In this document: positions 1 to 12,408 of the stretch, piece by piece
Position numbering within the stretch: position 1 is the stretch's first letter
Layout: each line of letters begins with the position of its first letter
Source of the DNA: Manihot esculenta
Taxonomy: Eukaryota > Streptophyta > Magnoliopsida > Malpighiales > Euphorbiaceae
DNA: 64,000 nt
NCBI RefSeq assembly: GCF_001659605.2
Contig: NC_035172.2
Location: 31,237,342 to 31,301,341, forward strand
Direction of reading: 5' to 3'
Program-made: the position numbers and the translations under genes
The notes under the pieces: model-generated
Told to the model about the DNA's origin: nothing
The model's database searches: none
What the model saw: only the letters and a program-made list of their open reading frames with translations

Positions 1-2086
1 CAAGACTAGTTCAAACATAACTCAACAATAAACCAAAACATACATCATGTATTAAACAGGGACCAACCAAGTCTCAGGGCCAAGCACAGTACTAATCCAT
101 AAACATAACTCTACTATACTTTACATACATTATCTTAATTTACATTACATCAACTTATATTACATGTCCACTTCTAAAACTACTAAACTGAAACATAAAC
201 ATAAACTACCACATTACAAACACACGTCACTTTATCTTTACCCTGCTGACTTCTGAGCTCTGACTTAAGCCTGCAACACTGGGGTTAGGGGAAAGGGGTG
301 AGCTAAAAAGCCCAGTGAGTAGAAACATAGAAAACAGTTCATTAATTACATGCTTTCATGAAATGCATCATAACACAGAGAAATCACATAATCTTGTCCG
401 CCTCGGGGCTTATGCAATATTTATTCCCCACGGACCCTGGTTTCTGAGAGTCTGTCTTTTTGCATGCATCTTTCCTCTCAGAGGATGGACATGACATCAA
501 AAATCCCTCTGTCGGTGCCCGGCTCCCCCATAGGAGCTCACAAAGGCCTGTAACATACATGACATGGTGTCTGGTCCACAGAGAGCTCACATGGACTTTC
601 CTACATGTACTTGTCCGGCTCTCAAAGGACTAAGACAAGACTCGTGACAGATATGGGCTATTGAAGTCGCCTCGGTCCACCCTTCCTCCATCAACATCAA
701 ATAATGCAATGCGTCATATTCGTGAAACTAGTGCAATCAACCTACTACATATAATCATGATGCATGAACATGCTTTAGGCATTAGATTTTGTGCATAGAA
801 GATTAAGTTTAGTTCTACTCACCTCCTAGCAGACGCTGACTGACTCTGCAACTGCTAACACTGATGGCCTCCTCGGTCTCTCGGGTCTGATCCTACACAG
901 GTGGACTCGAATGAGGTGCCAAACACATTCTAACAACTCATAAACAACTCCCCAAAAACCCCTCTAAACATCACTTAAACATGCATAGGAAACAACCTTG
1001 AAAAGGCTGGACAGGGCACTTTCGGCGGCACCTTCGGCGGCCGAAAGTCCCTTCCAGAGACGAAACTCGGGTAAGTTCGGCGGCAGGTTCGGCGGCCGAA
1101 ACCCCTGGACAGAAACGAAAGTCCCTCCTTCGGGGGCACGTTCGGCAGCCTAAAGACTGCCTCCCATGCAGGTTCGGCGGCCGAAGCTCCTTTCGGCGGC
1201 CGAACCTGGTCCCCTCTGGACGACAGGTCCGATTCTGCCAAGCCAAAAACCCAACTCAAATATACCCAAATCCTCACATCCTCTCTCCCAATCATGCATA
1301 CTCACTCCCACAAGCATAAAGGAGTATAAACTAACATAAACTCCTCAACACAAACGTCACATAACATACATTGGGTATAAAACCCACATAAACCTTAAAC
1401 ATGCATTTCTACCCAAACTCAACCATCAAACTCTATAAAACTTACTTAAAACTTTATTAAACATAAGGAAAACAAGGATCTACACTAACCTCTTGGAGAT
1501 CGAGGGTTGGTGTGACCCGAACCTTGGAGATGTGGAGGAAACTAGCTCTGGGGTCTCCAAGCTCCAAATCTTTGATCCAAGCTTAAAACTCTTCAAAACC
1601 AAGAATGAAACTCATAAAAACCATAGAAGATGAAGGAAAACGTGAAATCGACCAAGGGAGGACATGAACACACCTGGGCACGAGAATGGGGAGAAACTCG
1701 CCCATTTTCGGTCTGAGAGCCTTTTATAGGCGACCGGCTGAGCCACATTCGGCGGCCAAACCAGCACCCTAAAGTCCCCCATGTTCGGCGGCCGAACTTG
1801 AGGTTCGGCAGCCGAACCTGGTTTCTGCCCAACTCAACTTTCGGAAGCCAAAAGTCCATCCGAAACCTTCTCATGTTCGGCGGCCGAACATCACCTTCGG
1901 CGGCCGAACCTGGGTTCTTCCTCCTTGGCCTTCTTCTCTTCAAAACTCAATTCATTTTCATTTAAAATCATGAAATCATGTGAAAACATTTTAGAAAACA
2001 CATTTTACCCCTTCTAGAGAGATCCAACACCCTAGATTCCGCCGGAAGGCAGGAATCCCGATGCCGGATTCTAGCCGGGTATTACA
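1..2086 (-). mobile_element. LTR of Tekay-like Gypsy element, cut by window edge
   Basis: This is a minus-strand LTR. Its 5' terminus is seen as the reverse complement of TGTAATACCCGGC, ending at 2086. Its 3' part (about 230 bp judging from relatives) lies outside the window. It carries palindrome arrays at about 1019-1215 and, upstream of the promoter, at about 1750-1915. A TATA-like site (CTATAAAAGG on the minus strand) lies near 1720-1730. The sequence to its right is the middle of a plus-strand LTR, so this element inserted into that LTR. Whether it is a solo LTR or the 5' LTR of a full element cannot be seen. Confidence 0.85.
1019..1215. repeat. Palindrome array (TTCGGCGGCCGAA type)
   Basis: A run of exact and near-exact copies of the 13-bp palindrome TTCGGCGGCCGAA, spaced 20-50 bp apart. 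They are separated by short spacers with repeated words such as CAGAGACGAAA. It lies in the transcribed leader part of the LTR. The same kind of array is found in almost every LTR of this superfamily in the window. Confidence 0.85.
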
Positions 2087-3286
2087 TCCCCTGTCCAGCC
2101 TTCCTTTGCATGTTTTCTATGCCGCCGAAAGTCCCCTGTCCAGCCTTCCTTTGTATGTTTTCTATGCATGTTTTGGTGATGTTTTTGGGGGTTTTTGGGG
2201 AGTTGTTTAGAGTCATATTAGAGTTTGTTTGGTCCCTCATTTGAGTCCACCTGTATAGGATCGGACCCGAGGAACCGAGGAGGCCAGCAGTGTTAGCTGT
2301 TTCAGAGTCAGCCAGAGGTGAGTAGAACACAACTCTTTTTATTACAAGCAAATAAACTTTTAAGCATGATCATGCATCATACATGCCATGTATGAAATAG
2401 GTTGTTTTGCATTAGAATTCACGAATATGATGCATTGCATAATATGATGTTGATGTGGATGGATGTTGGATGACCCATTGGCCCTTGATATGATATAATA
2501 TGATATGGTATGGAAGTCCAGGTCGAGACCCATTCTACGCTCCTGGCACAGAGTAAGAGAAAGTCCAGGTCGAGGCCCATTCTATGCCCCTGGCACATTG
2601 GATATGTTATGTTATGATATGTTAAGCGAAAGTCCTGAGGAGCTCCCGTTGTGGGCCGGGCACATTGGATTATGTAGAGGGTCATTGGTGACAAGTCCAT
2701 CCTTGATATGATTTGTTTGTGATGTGATGCATTTCATGATGGCATATGTTTAATGAACTGTTTTTACTGTTCTGTTCACTGGGTTTTAGTAGCTCACCCC
2801 TTTCCCCTAACCCCCAGGCTTGCAGGTTCAGGATAGACCGGGAAGTAGTCAAGGTTGAAGGCTATGTTAAGTGTATTAGATTAGTAGTGGACATGTAATG
2901 TAAAATGATGTAAGGTAATAATGTAAAGTAATGCTTTATGGTTTAGTGTTGTGCTTGGCCCTAATAGTAGTGTTAATCCCTTTTTATACATGACCTATAT
3001 GAAATGTTTTAATGATGAGTTATGTTGAACCAGGCTTGACATATGATATGTTGCCCCACTAGAGCATTTGATGAGGGCTCTAGTGTGGGGTTTTATGTTT
3101 ACAGTTATGGTGCATGCACAGGTCAAGCTTGGTATGTGAAAAGTTTAAAGTTTTTATGTAAAAGTATGATCATGTATGGGATTTTATCAGATATACAGGA
3201 TGTATGTAGGCTTGCTACGGGTCCCGGCAACCTTAAGTCGATATGGATCCTAGCGCCGATAACGGTCCGGTTTCCGGGTCGTTACA
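2087..3286 (+). mobile_element. 3' part of a plus-strand Tekay-like LTR
   Basis: Starts mid-LTR at the insertion point of the minus-strand LTR to its left and runs to the canonical end GGGTCGTTACA at 3286. A 45-bp direct duplication lies at its left edge: TCCCCTGTCC recurs at 2087 and 2132. It contains the leader mini-exon-like block, the hairpin series (about 2515-2660) and a C/T-rich stretch ending in CAG near 2816. No PBS follows; two bases later another solo LTR begins. Its 5' part is off the left edge or lost. Confidence 0.8.
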
Positions 3287-3288
3287 GT

Positions 3289-4758
3289 TGTAATATCCGG
3301 CTAGACTCAGGTATCGGAATTCCTACCGTCCGGTGGAATCTCGGATGTCGGAAGCCTCTAGAAGGGTAAAATCATGTTTTTATAAAAATTTTTAATGTAT
3401 TTTATGATTTTAAGTAAGAAGAAAATTGAGTTTTGAATGAAAAAGACCATGGGGGCATTTCCAGGTTCGGCCGCCGAACCTCAAGTTCGGCCGCCAAATA
3501 TTGGATAATTTAGGGGGGCAAGTTAGGCTTCCAAAAGTAGCAAAGGTTCGGCCGCCGAACTTGCATGAGTTTTGGAGGCACTTTAGGCTGCCGAAGGGTG
3601 GTCTGGCCAGCCCCTATATAAGGGCTCCATGGCCGAAACGAACGAGTTTTCTCTCCATTTTCGGCCACGGTGAGTTCTTGCTCTCCCATGGTTCGTTTTT
3701 GATGTTTTTCCTCCAATCTTTCAAGTTTTAACAAGTTTTATCTTGGTTTGAAGATTTTTTTGAGCAAAAGCAGTGAAGTTGTAGAACTTGGAGACCCAAG
3801 GAGCGAGATCTCTCCCATCTCCGATTTTGATCGTCTTCCCTCTCGATCTTCAAGAGGTAAGAGTAGATCCTCACTTCTTTTCATGTTTTGGTTAAGTTTC
3901 ATAAAGTTTCTTGGGGTAGAAATGCATGTTTAGGTTAATGTTGTGTTTGGGAGCAATGTAAGTTGTTTATGTATGTTTGATGTGTTGTAGTTGGGGTTTA
4001 GGATAGTTTGAAGCCCCTAGGAGCTTATGTATGTGTGTATGCATATTGTGGAAGTGTTGGTTTTGAGTTGAATGAATTGGGAGGCACTTGTGCATGAAAG
4101 AGGCTAAGTTCTGCCCTTTGGAAGAACTCAGGTTCGGCAGCCGAAGGGACTTTCGGCCGCCGAACCTGCCCGTGGAGGCAAGCTTGTGGCTGCCGAACCC
4201 TGCCCCCGAAAGTGGACTTTCGGCTCTGGAAGGGAGTTTCGGCCGCCGAAGGTGCCGCCGAACATGCATGAGTTTTGTCTCTGAAGGGAACCTTTGGCCG
4301 CCGAAAGTGCCGCCGAAGGTGCATGACTTTCGGCTCTATAGGGCCTTTCGGCCGCCGAACCTGCCGCCGAAAGTGCCCTGTCCAGCCTTCCTTTGCATGA
4401 TTTCTATGATTTTTTAAGGTGTTTTAGGGGGTTTTTTGGGGAGTATTTTAGAGTCATGTTCACGTATGTTTGGTCCCTCATTTGAGTCCACCTGTGTAGG
4501 TTCGGACCCGAGGAATCGAGGACCCCAGCAGTGAGTCAGCTGCTTCAGAGTCTTGTCAGAGCTAGCCTAAGGTGAGTAGAATGACTCTTTATGTTTCAAA
4601 GCAAATAATAAATGTTTTAGCATGATTCACGCATCATGAATGACATGAGATATATTAGGTTGTTTGCATTAGAATTCACGAATATGTTGTATTGCATATT
4701 ATGTTGTTGATGTGGATGAACATTGAATGATCCATTAGTCCTCGTATGATATGGTATG
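3289..4758 (+). mobile_element. Solo LTR, left segment (continues at 24634)
   Basis: Begins TGTAATATCCGG and carries the superfamily's promoter and leader features: palindromes near 3468-3560, TATA box CTATATAAG at about 3614-3622, a GTAAGA donor-like site after AAGAG near 3857, and a palindrome array at about 4130-4380. It is interrupted at 4758 by a full-length element and resumes at 24634. With the right segment removed from the nest it forms one LTR bounded by the 5-bp duplication ACAGT (3284-3288 and 25772-25776). No internal region remains, so it is a solo LTR made by LTR-LTR recombination. Confidence 0.88.
3614..3622 (+). promoter_or_regulatory. LTR TATA box
   Basis: CTATATAAG, about 325 bp from the LTR start. 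It stands just downstream of palindromic motifs and upstream of a short exon-like stretch ending at a GTGAGT donor-like site. All LTRs of the superfamily have a TATA-like site at this relative place (for example CTATAAAGG at 5116-5124), which defines U3 as roughly the first 300-350 bp. Confidence 0.6.
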
Positions 4759-5652
4759 TGTAATACCCGGCTGGACTCCGGTATTGGAATTCCTACCGTC
4801 CGGTGGAATCTCGGGAGTCAGAGACTTCTAAAAGGATAAAACCATGTTTTTATAAAATGTTTTAATGTAAATTATGTTTTTAAACAAGAAAGAAAATGAG
4901 TTTTTGCATGAAAATAGCATTGGAGGAAAACTCGGGTTTGGCCGCCGAACCTCAAGTTCGGCCGCCGAACATGCATGCGCTTCGGGAGTGCTTTAGGCCC
5001 CCGAAGGCATAAGTGAGGGAAGTCCAGGTTCGGCCGCCGAACCTTATGTTCAGCCGCCGAACATGGCATGCATGCGGAGGCACGTTAGGCCCCCGAAAGT
5101 GGCCTGGCCAGCCACCTATAAAGGGGTCCCCATGTCCGAACGGGTGAGCTTTTCCTCCCCATTTTCGGCCAAGGTGAGTCTCCGCCGCTCTCATGCCGAT
5201 CTTGAGTTCTTCCTTCAAATCTTCCATGATTTTTATGAGTTTTCACCTTTGTTTTGAAGATTTTTAAGCAAATAGCAAGTTTTGGAGCTTGGAGGTTCAA
5301 GGAACTCGATCTCTCCCATCTTCGAGCTAGGATCGTTTTTCCTCTCGATCTTCAAGACGTAAGAGCCGATCTTGAGCTCATTATATATTTTAAACAAGTT
5401 TCAAGTTGATTCTTGGGGTAGAAATGCATGCTTAGGTTAGTTGAGCTTTGTTAAGTTTTGTGTTGTGTTTATGGATAATGTAGGTTGCTGAGCTGCTTTT
5501 GATGTGTTGTAGTTGGGGTTTAGGATAGTTTGAAGCCCCTAGGAGCTTATGTATGTGTTTATGCATGTTTTGGTTGAGTTGTATGCATGATTGAAGGTTT
5601 TGGGAGGCAAATGTGCATAAGAGCCGAGTTTCTGCCAATTTGGGAGAAACTC

Positions 5653-5900
5653 AGGTTCGGCAGCCGAAGGGACTTTTGGCCGCCGAACCTGCCTGTGGAG
5701 GCAAGCTTTCGGCTGCCGAAGCCTGCCCTGAAAGTGGACTTTCGTCTCTGGAGGGGACTTTCGGCCGCCGAAGGTGCCGCCGAACATGCATGAGTTTCGC
5801 CTCTAGAGAGAACCTTCGGCCGCCGAAAGTGCCGCCGAAGGTGAATGACTTTCGGGTCTGGAGGGACTTTCGGCCGCCGAACCTGCCGCCGAAAGTGTCC
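5653..5900. repeat. Palindrome array in LTR leader
   Basis: Repeated TTCGG(C/A)(C/G)GCCGAA-type palindromes alternating with GCCGCCGAA half-sites and the spacer word CTCTGGAGG. The array is very CpG-rich in an otherwise AT-rich LTR. It lies between the AAGAG/GTAAG donor-like site and the TGTAG acceptor-like site, that is, inside a putative intron. Confidence 0.85.
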
Positions 5901-6270
5901 TGTTCAGCCCTCCTTTGCATGAATTCTTTGATTGTTTTGAGGTGTTTTAGGGGGGGTTTTGGGGGATATTTTTAGAGTCATGTTCTAGTATGTTTGGTCC
6001 CTTATTTGAGTCCACCTGTGTAGGTTCGGACCCAAGGAACCGAGGACCCCAGCAGTGAGTCAGCTGCTTCAGTTCATTGTCAGAGTTAGCCTGAGGTGAG
6101 TAGAATAAACCTTATGTTTTAAAATTAATGCAAGTTTAGCATGAATCATGCATCACGAATGCCATGTGATATAATAGGTTGTTGCATTAGAATCCACGAA
6201 TATGTTGCACTGCATTCTTTGTTGTGGATATGGGTGAATGCTGTATGATCCAATTAGTCCCTAAGGAAAG

Positions 6271-6440
6271 ACCAGGACCCCATTCTACGGCCTGGCACGG
6301 TATGAAAGACCAGGACCCCATTCTACGGCCTGGCACGGTATGGAACGCGTAGACCAGGTGCCCAGATGAGGCCCTGGGGCAATGGTAAGTAATGTTATGA
6401 TATGACAGGAAGACCAGGACCCCATTCTACGGCCTGGCAT
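6271..6440 (+). repeat. Tandem hairpin series in LTR
   Basis: Four units that can each fold. Three have arms CCAGGACC and GGCCTGG around the loop CCATTCTAC (about 6272-6295, 6310-6333 and 6414-6437). One near 6352-6376 has arms CCAGGTGCC and GGCCCTGG with a different loop. Equivalent units at the same place in other LTRs have different but still complementary arms. Confidence 0.7.
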
Positions 6441-7069
6441 GGATATGATGCTGGGACTATTTGGTGACAGGTTCACCCTTGATGTGATTTTTCTGTGATA
6501 TGATGTATTACATGATGGCATATGTTTTAAATGTTTTAGTATTCTGCTCACTGGGCTCTAGTAGCTCACCCCTTTCCCTATATCCCCCAGGTTTACAGGT
6601 ACGGGCTAGTTCAAGGAGTCAAGAAGAGTAAAGTCTTGTGATTTGTAATAGTTAGATGTGGACATGATGATTTGTAAAATGATGTAAGGTTATGATCAGT
6701 CATGTTATGTAATATTAATATTGAGGATTAGAATTGTGCTTGACCATAGTATGTTTGAATAATCCCATGTATATACATGATCTATGTTTTATGATGTTTA
6801 CGTTCAACCAAGCTTGATATTTGATGAGATACCCCATTGGAGCATGTGATGAGACTCCAGTGTGTGGTTTATGTTTATGTTTATGTGCATGCACAAGTTG
6901 AGCTTGGTAAAAGAAAAGAAAAAGTTCTCATGTTTATGTATATGTGTGATCATGTATGAGATTTGACAGGTATTCAGGATGTATGTTTGGCTTGCTACGG
7001 GTCCCGGCGACCTTATGTTGATCTGGATCCTAGCGCCGGTAGCAATCCGGTTTCCGGGTCGTTTCAGAG

Positions 7070-7081
7070 TGGTATCAGAGC
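7070..7081 (+). other. Primer binding site (initiator tRNA-Met)
   Basis: TGGTATCAGAGC, three bases after the 5' LTR. It is complementary to the 3' end of plant initiator tRNA-Met and primes minus-strand DNA synthesis in Ty3/Gypsy elements. Confidence 0.9.
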
Positions 7082-7326
7082 CCTAGGTTCATATGATCGG
7101 ACCTATAGTGTGTCGGGCTCATAGGTGTCATAGAAGGTCAAGCACAATAGGATGATCATGTCCACTAGTCATGTCTTGAATGATGATGTGAAATGCCATA
7201 ATTATATGCATGTGCATTAATGTTATGCTATGATATGTGATGTATGTGATGCGGGTTCATGTGTTTGCACATGAACCATTTGATGCTAATGTTCTATATG
7301 ATGTGTACTGTTTTTCAGAAAACAGG

Positions 7327-10300
7327 ATGAGAGGAACTCGTCGATCTGCACAATTGACTGGAGTACCACCCCAGGACGAGGGCTCTGATGCCCGTCCTCC
7401 TGCATTGCCTAGGGCAATGTCAAGTAGGTCCAGCAGAGAAAGAGCAGTAAGAGACCCTAGAAGGTCTTTGGATCTGGGTAGAAGCAAATCAGTGAGGGGA
7501 ACAGTGCAAGGGGATATGTCAGAGGATGTGGGGGATCAGATGGATGTGGATCAGAGGAGGGATGGCAGTCTCAGAGTAAGTATGTCGGAAGAGGGGATGG
7601 GAGAGTCCCAAGGAGGCACTCAGGCCTCGGAATTTGTTCAGCCACCTTACTACCCACCCTTTTCATAAAATCTCGGGTATTCGATGGGAGGTACATCGGA
7701 TTACCCCAGTTTTAACCCTTATCACTCTCAGATGCCATACCCGCCTTTCTACCCACCGTACCCACAGTACCCTATGTATCCACCCCCACCCTACCATCCA
7801 GGTACAGCAAACCCTACCCCAGGGGATGCTGCACCTCCTCCACCGCCAGCAGCACTTACTGTCCCAAAAACCCAAATGCCTAAACCTAGCTCATCTGGGG
7901 GGAGCAAGGTCAAGATGACCGATTACATGAAGCTGGGTGCTCCCCAGTTTGAAACCGGTGATGACCCGTTTGTGTACCTCGAGAGGGTCAAGACAATTAC
8001 AGATGAGATAGGAGCTGATGACAGTAGAGCCATTCAGATGGCTGGGTTCACACTAAAATGCAAGAAGGCCCGAGAGTGGTTTAAGAACTATGTGAACCCG
8101 AGGTTGGACATCCTATCATGGGAGGAGTTTGCAAATGAGTTTGCAGGATGGGCTTTCCCTGATAGTTCAAGAGAATTGAAGATGATTGAGTTAGAGCAGC
8201 TGAGGCAAACGGATGAGATGAGTGTGGATGAGTATATAGACAGATTCTTGGAGCTGTTGTTGTTTGCTGGGCAGAATCTGGATACAGATCAGAAAAAGTC
8301 AAGGAGGTATATTATGAAGCTCCATTCCAGGTATTCCTCCTTGATTCAGTCAGCAGAGAGGGAGAGTTTCCATGCCATAGTGGATATGGCTCAGAGGATG
8401 GAGGCTAGTGCAATAATCGAGGGGAAAGTCAAGCAATCAGTGGCACAGCCTTCTGGTTCCAAGACCCCAGGTGGGGGAAAGTTAGACCCTTCTTCTCTGA
8501 GTTCAGGCAGTAAGAGATGGGGCAAAGCCAAGTCTAAGAAGAACAAGTTCTGGAGCAAGATCAAGTCAGGTCTGGGATTAGGGAGTGGCTCAAGCTCTGG
8601 TGCAGATAATGCAGTATGCAAGAAGTGTGGGAAGCCGCACAAAGGAGTATGTCTTGTTGGGACGATAGCCTGCTTCAGATGTGGTCAGGAGGGACACATG
8701 GCCCGGGAGTCTCCTAGGGCAGCTTTTGGGGCACAGTCTCAGCAGACAGCTTCAGGTAGTGTGGCACAGCCAGTAGCTCCAGCCGCGACTCAAGCTAGTG
8801 GCAGAGGCAGAGGGAGAGGGGCAGCCTCTTCTTCAGCGGGTTTCAGGGGTGAGGGTCCATCAGCTCCGGCACGGATCTTCACCATGACTCAGCAGGAGGC
8901 AAACACATCCAACACCGTGGTGTCAGGTAATCTCATCATTGGTTGTTCCGATGTGTATGCATTATTGGACCCTGGTGCATCTCATTCTTTCATTGCTCCG
9001 AGGGCCGTCGAGAGGTTGGGATTGATGGTCTCTGGGTTAGAGTGTCCCCTATGGGTTAGTGGACCCAAGTGTGACTCGTCAGTGGCAGAGTCAGTCTGCC
9101 AATGTAGTCCAGTTTTTGTGGAGGGAAGATGCCTGTCCGCCGACCTTATGGTTCTAGATTTGATAGATTTTGACGTCATTCTAGGGATGGACTGGTTATC
9201 TACCCATGGTGCTACCTTGGATTGCAGAGGCAAGGTAGTCAGGTTCAGATGTCAGGATGGGTCAGAGGTTGTCTTCAGAGGAGACAGGAGGGGTACACCT
9301 AGAGGTTTGATATCAGCCCTACAGGCTCGTAGGCTCCTCAGGAGGGGTTGTCAGGGTTTTCTTGCTCATGTGAGAGAGCTGGATAGTCATGTCAGAGAAC
9401 CCGCCTCAGTGCCAGTGGTCAGAGAGTTTTTAGATGTGTTCCCAGACGAGCTGCCAGGTTTACCACCTGCAAGGGAGATAGAGTTCGAGATAGAATTGAT
9501 GCCTGGAACCAGACCAATCTCTATCCCTCCCTACAGGATGGCACCAGCAGAATTGAAGGAGCTTAAGGCGCAGTTGCAAGAGCTGGTAGACAAGGGCTTC
9601 ATCCGACCGAGTACCTCACCTTGGGATGCCCCAGTATTGTTTGTGAGAAAGAAGGATGGATCCCTCAGACTTTGTATCGACTACAGGCAGTTGAACAAGG
9701 TCACTACCAAGAATAAGTACCCGTTGCCAAGGATCGACGATCTATTCGACCAGCTAGCAGGAGCAGGTTGTTTCTCCAAGATAGATCTGAGATCAGGGTA
9801 CCATCAGCTGAGGATAAGGGAAGAGGATGTACCGAAGACAACCTTCAGGACCAGATATGGGCATTTTGAGTTCCTTGTGATGTCGTTTGGGTTAACCAAC
9901 GCCCCTGCAGCATTCATGGATCTCATGAACAGGGTTTTCAGTCAGTATCTGGATCACTTTGTTATTGTCTTCATAGATGATATCTTAGTGTATTCCAAGA
10001 ATGCAGAGGAGCATGCCCATCATCTGAGGTTAGTTCTGCAGACTTTGCGGGAACACGGCTTGTATGCCAAGTTCTCCAAATGTGAGTTCTGGCTAAGGAG
10101 CATATCATTCTTGGGGCACGTTGTGTCAGAAAATGGGATTGAAGTGGACCCCAAGAAGGTAGAAGCTGTGGCTAACTGGCCTAGACCCACTTCAGTGGCA
10201 GAGATCAGGAGTTTCTTGGGTTTGGCAGGTTACTACAGGAGGTTCATTCAGGACTTCTCTAAAATTGCAGCTCCTTTGACCAGATTAACCAGGAAGAATC

Positions 10301-12313
10301 AGAAGTTTGTGTGGACCGACCAGTGCGAAGAGAGTTTTGAAGAGCTTAAGATGAGGTTAACGTCAGCACCGGTGTTAGCTTTGCCTAACAATCAGGAGAA
10401 TTTCACAGTGTTCTGTGATGCATCCCGAGTGGGATTGGGTTGTGTGCTAATGCAGAATCAAAGGGTGATTGCTTATGCTTCTAGACAGCTGAAGAAGCAT
10501 GAGTTGAATTACCCTACACATGACCTGGAAATGGCAGCCGTAATCTTTGCACTCAAGATGTGGAGGCATTACCTTTATGGGGTAAAATGTGAGATCTTCA
10601 CCGATCATAAAAGCCTGCAGTACATCCTGAGTCAAAGAGATTTGAACTTGAGACAGAGAAGATGGGTAGAGCTGCTGAGTGATTACGATTGCAAGATTCA
10701 GTACCATCCGGGTAAGGCGAATGTGGTGGCAGATGCCCTAAGCCGGAAATCACTAGGCAGCTTATCCCACATCACGACTGAGAGGAGACCGGTGGTGAAA
10801 GAGTTTTACAAGCTCATTGAGGAAGGTCTACAGCTAGAGTTGTCTGGTACAGGTACTTTGATAGCCCAGATGAGAGTGACACCTGTGTTCCTGGAGCAGG
10901 TGGCTCAAAAAACAACATGAGGACCCAGAGTTAGTAAAGATTGCCAGGACGATTCAGTCAGGCAAGAATGAAGAGTTCAGATTCGACAGCAAGGGGATCC
11001 TCCGTTATGGGAATAGACTATGTGTACCAGATGACATCAGTTTAAAGGGAGACATTATGAGGAAAGCTCATAATGCCAAGTACAGTGTTCACCCTGGAGC
11101 CACCAAGATGTATCAAGATCTGAAGAGAGTGTATTGGTGGCCAGCTATGAAGAGAGAAGTGGCACAGTTTGTGTCAGCCTGCGAAGTATGTTAGAGGGTG
11201 AAGCTGGAACATCAGAAGCCGGCTGGAATGCTTAACCCACTACCTATTCCATAGTGGAAATGGGAGAATATAGCTATGGACTTCGTGTTGGGGTTACCGG
11301 CAGCATCCAACAGATTAGACTCCATATGGGTGATTGTGGACAGACTGACCAAATCTGCTCACTTCATCCCTGTCAGGAGCAACTACTCAGTGGACAAGTT
11401 GGCGCAGGTGTATGTTGAAGAAGTGGTCAGGTTGCATGGGGCTCCCGTTTCAATAGTGTCAGATAGAGGACCCCAGTTCACCTCCAGGTTTTGGCAGAGT
11501 CTGTAGAATGCTATGGGTACCAGGCTAGATTTTAGCACTGCTTTCCATCCACAGACTGATGGACAGTCAGAGAGGACCATCCAGACGATAGAAGATATGC
11601 TCAGAATGTGTGTGCTAGATTTTGGCGGTTCTTAGAGGCAGCATCTACCGTTGGTGGAGTTTGCCTACAATAACAGCTATCATGCTAGCATAGGGATGGC
11701 TCCATATGAAGCTTTATATGGGAGGAAGGGCAGGTCACCTGTTTGCTGGGAAGAAGTGGGGGAAAAGGCCTTGGCAGGCCCTAAGCTTATTGAGATCACC
11801 AGCAGGGTGGTACCCATTATCAGAGAGAGGATCAGAACTACTATGAGCAGACAGAAGAGCTATGCAGACATCCGCAGGAGACAGGTAGAATTTCAGGAGG
11901 GAGATCTGGTATTGCTCAAAGTGTCTCCTATGAAAGGAGTGGTTCGTTTTGGGAAGAAAGGTAAGCTAGCCCCACGATACATTGGACCCTTTAAAATCTT
12001 GTAGAAGATTGGGAATGTGTTGTACAAGCTGGATTTACCTACTTCAATGCAAAGAATCCATCCTGTTTTCCATGTTTCCATGTTGAGGAAGTTCGTGTCA
12101 GATCCGGGCAAGGTTCTTAGTGAGCCTGATGTGGAGATCCAAGAAGATCTCACCTATGTTGAACAGCCAGTGCGGATTCTTGACACCCAAATCAGGAAGC
12201 TGAGAAATAAGGAAACCCCGATGGTGAAAGTCCTTTGGAACCACCACAATATGGAAGAATGCACCTGGGAGACACGGGAGTCCATGCTCCAGCAATACCC
12301 TTATCTTTTCTAA
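7327..12313 (+). pseudogene. Broken gag-pol polyprotein, Tekay-like chromovirus
   Basis: Order as in the intact copy at 55711: gag with a Pro/Tyr-rich stretch, zinc knuckle ([15 protein letters not shown], last Cys lost), protease with [11 protein letters not shown] with [10 protein letters not shown], RNase H with TDHKSL, integrase and chromodomain-like C-terminus. The start chosen is the ATG of MRGTRRSA, conserved in all copies and 9 nt after a TTTTTCAG acceptor-like site. It is broken by TAA at 7666-7668, a 1-base insertion in an A-run near 10906-10911, and TAG at 11192, 11252, 11504, 11633 and 12002. Four of these TAGs are CAG to TAG or TGG to TAG, as expected from deamination of methylated cytosine. 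It is non-functional. Confidence 0.92.
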
Positions 12314-12408
12314 GGTTAGTTTCTTGTATGTTTCATGTGTTTTATGTGTATGATGTGTTATATGCCTTGCATATGCTAGTTGAGGAACATTCGGGGACGA
12401 ATGTTCTT

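Larger units (their letters stand above)
4759..7066 (+). repeat. 5' LTR of the 4759-24628 element
   Basis: 2308 bp, starts TGTAATACCC and ends GTCGTTTCA; the last bases are mutated from the usual TTACA. It contains palindromes near 4943-5065, TATA box CTATAAAGG at 5116-5124, a GTGAGT donor near 5173, a GTAAGA donor near 5359, a palindrome array at 5653-5900, a putative 72-nt mini-exon 6024-6095, the hairpin series 6271-6440, and a C/T-rich stretch ending in CAG near 6591. The PBS follows immediately. Confidence 0.9.

Noticed and set aside
971..1295. Overlapping open frames with repeated peptides such as FGGR, SAAE and RRPN/RPPK (also at 4025-4417, 5613-5975, 13271-13645, 15016-15282, 30831-31240, 51918-52389, 53833-54222 and 61517-61902)
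   Set aside because: The palindrome TTCGGCGGCCGAA has no stop in any of six frames, so arrays create long spurious frames on both strands; the peptides are just its three readings and lie in LTR leader DNA.
2087..3286. Head-to-head LTR pair at 2086/2087 as an inverted-repeat element
   Set aside because: The plus-strand LTR starts in its middle, so the minus-strand LTR is better explained as an insertion into it.
6271..6440. Regularly spaced short repeats resembling a CRISPR array
   Set aside because: Only 3-5 units, uneven spacing, hairpin inside each unit, located in a plant LTR with no cas genes; it is an LTR feature.
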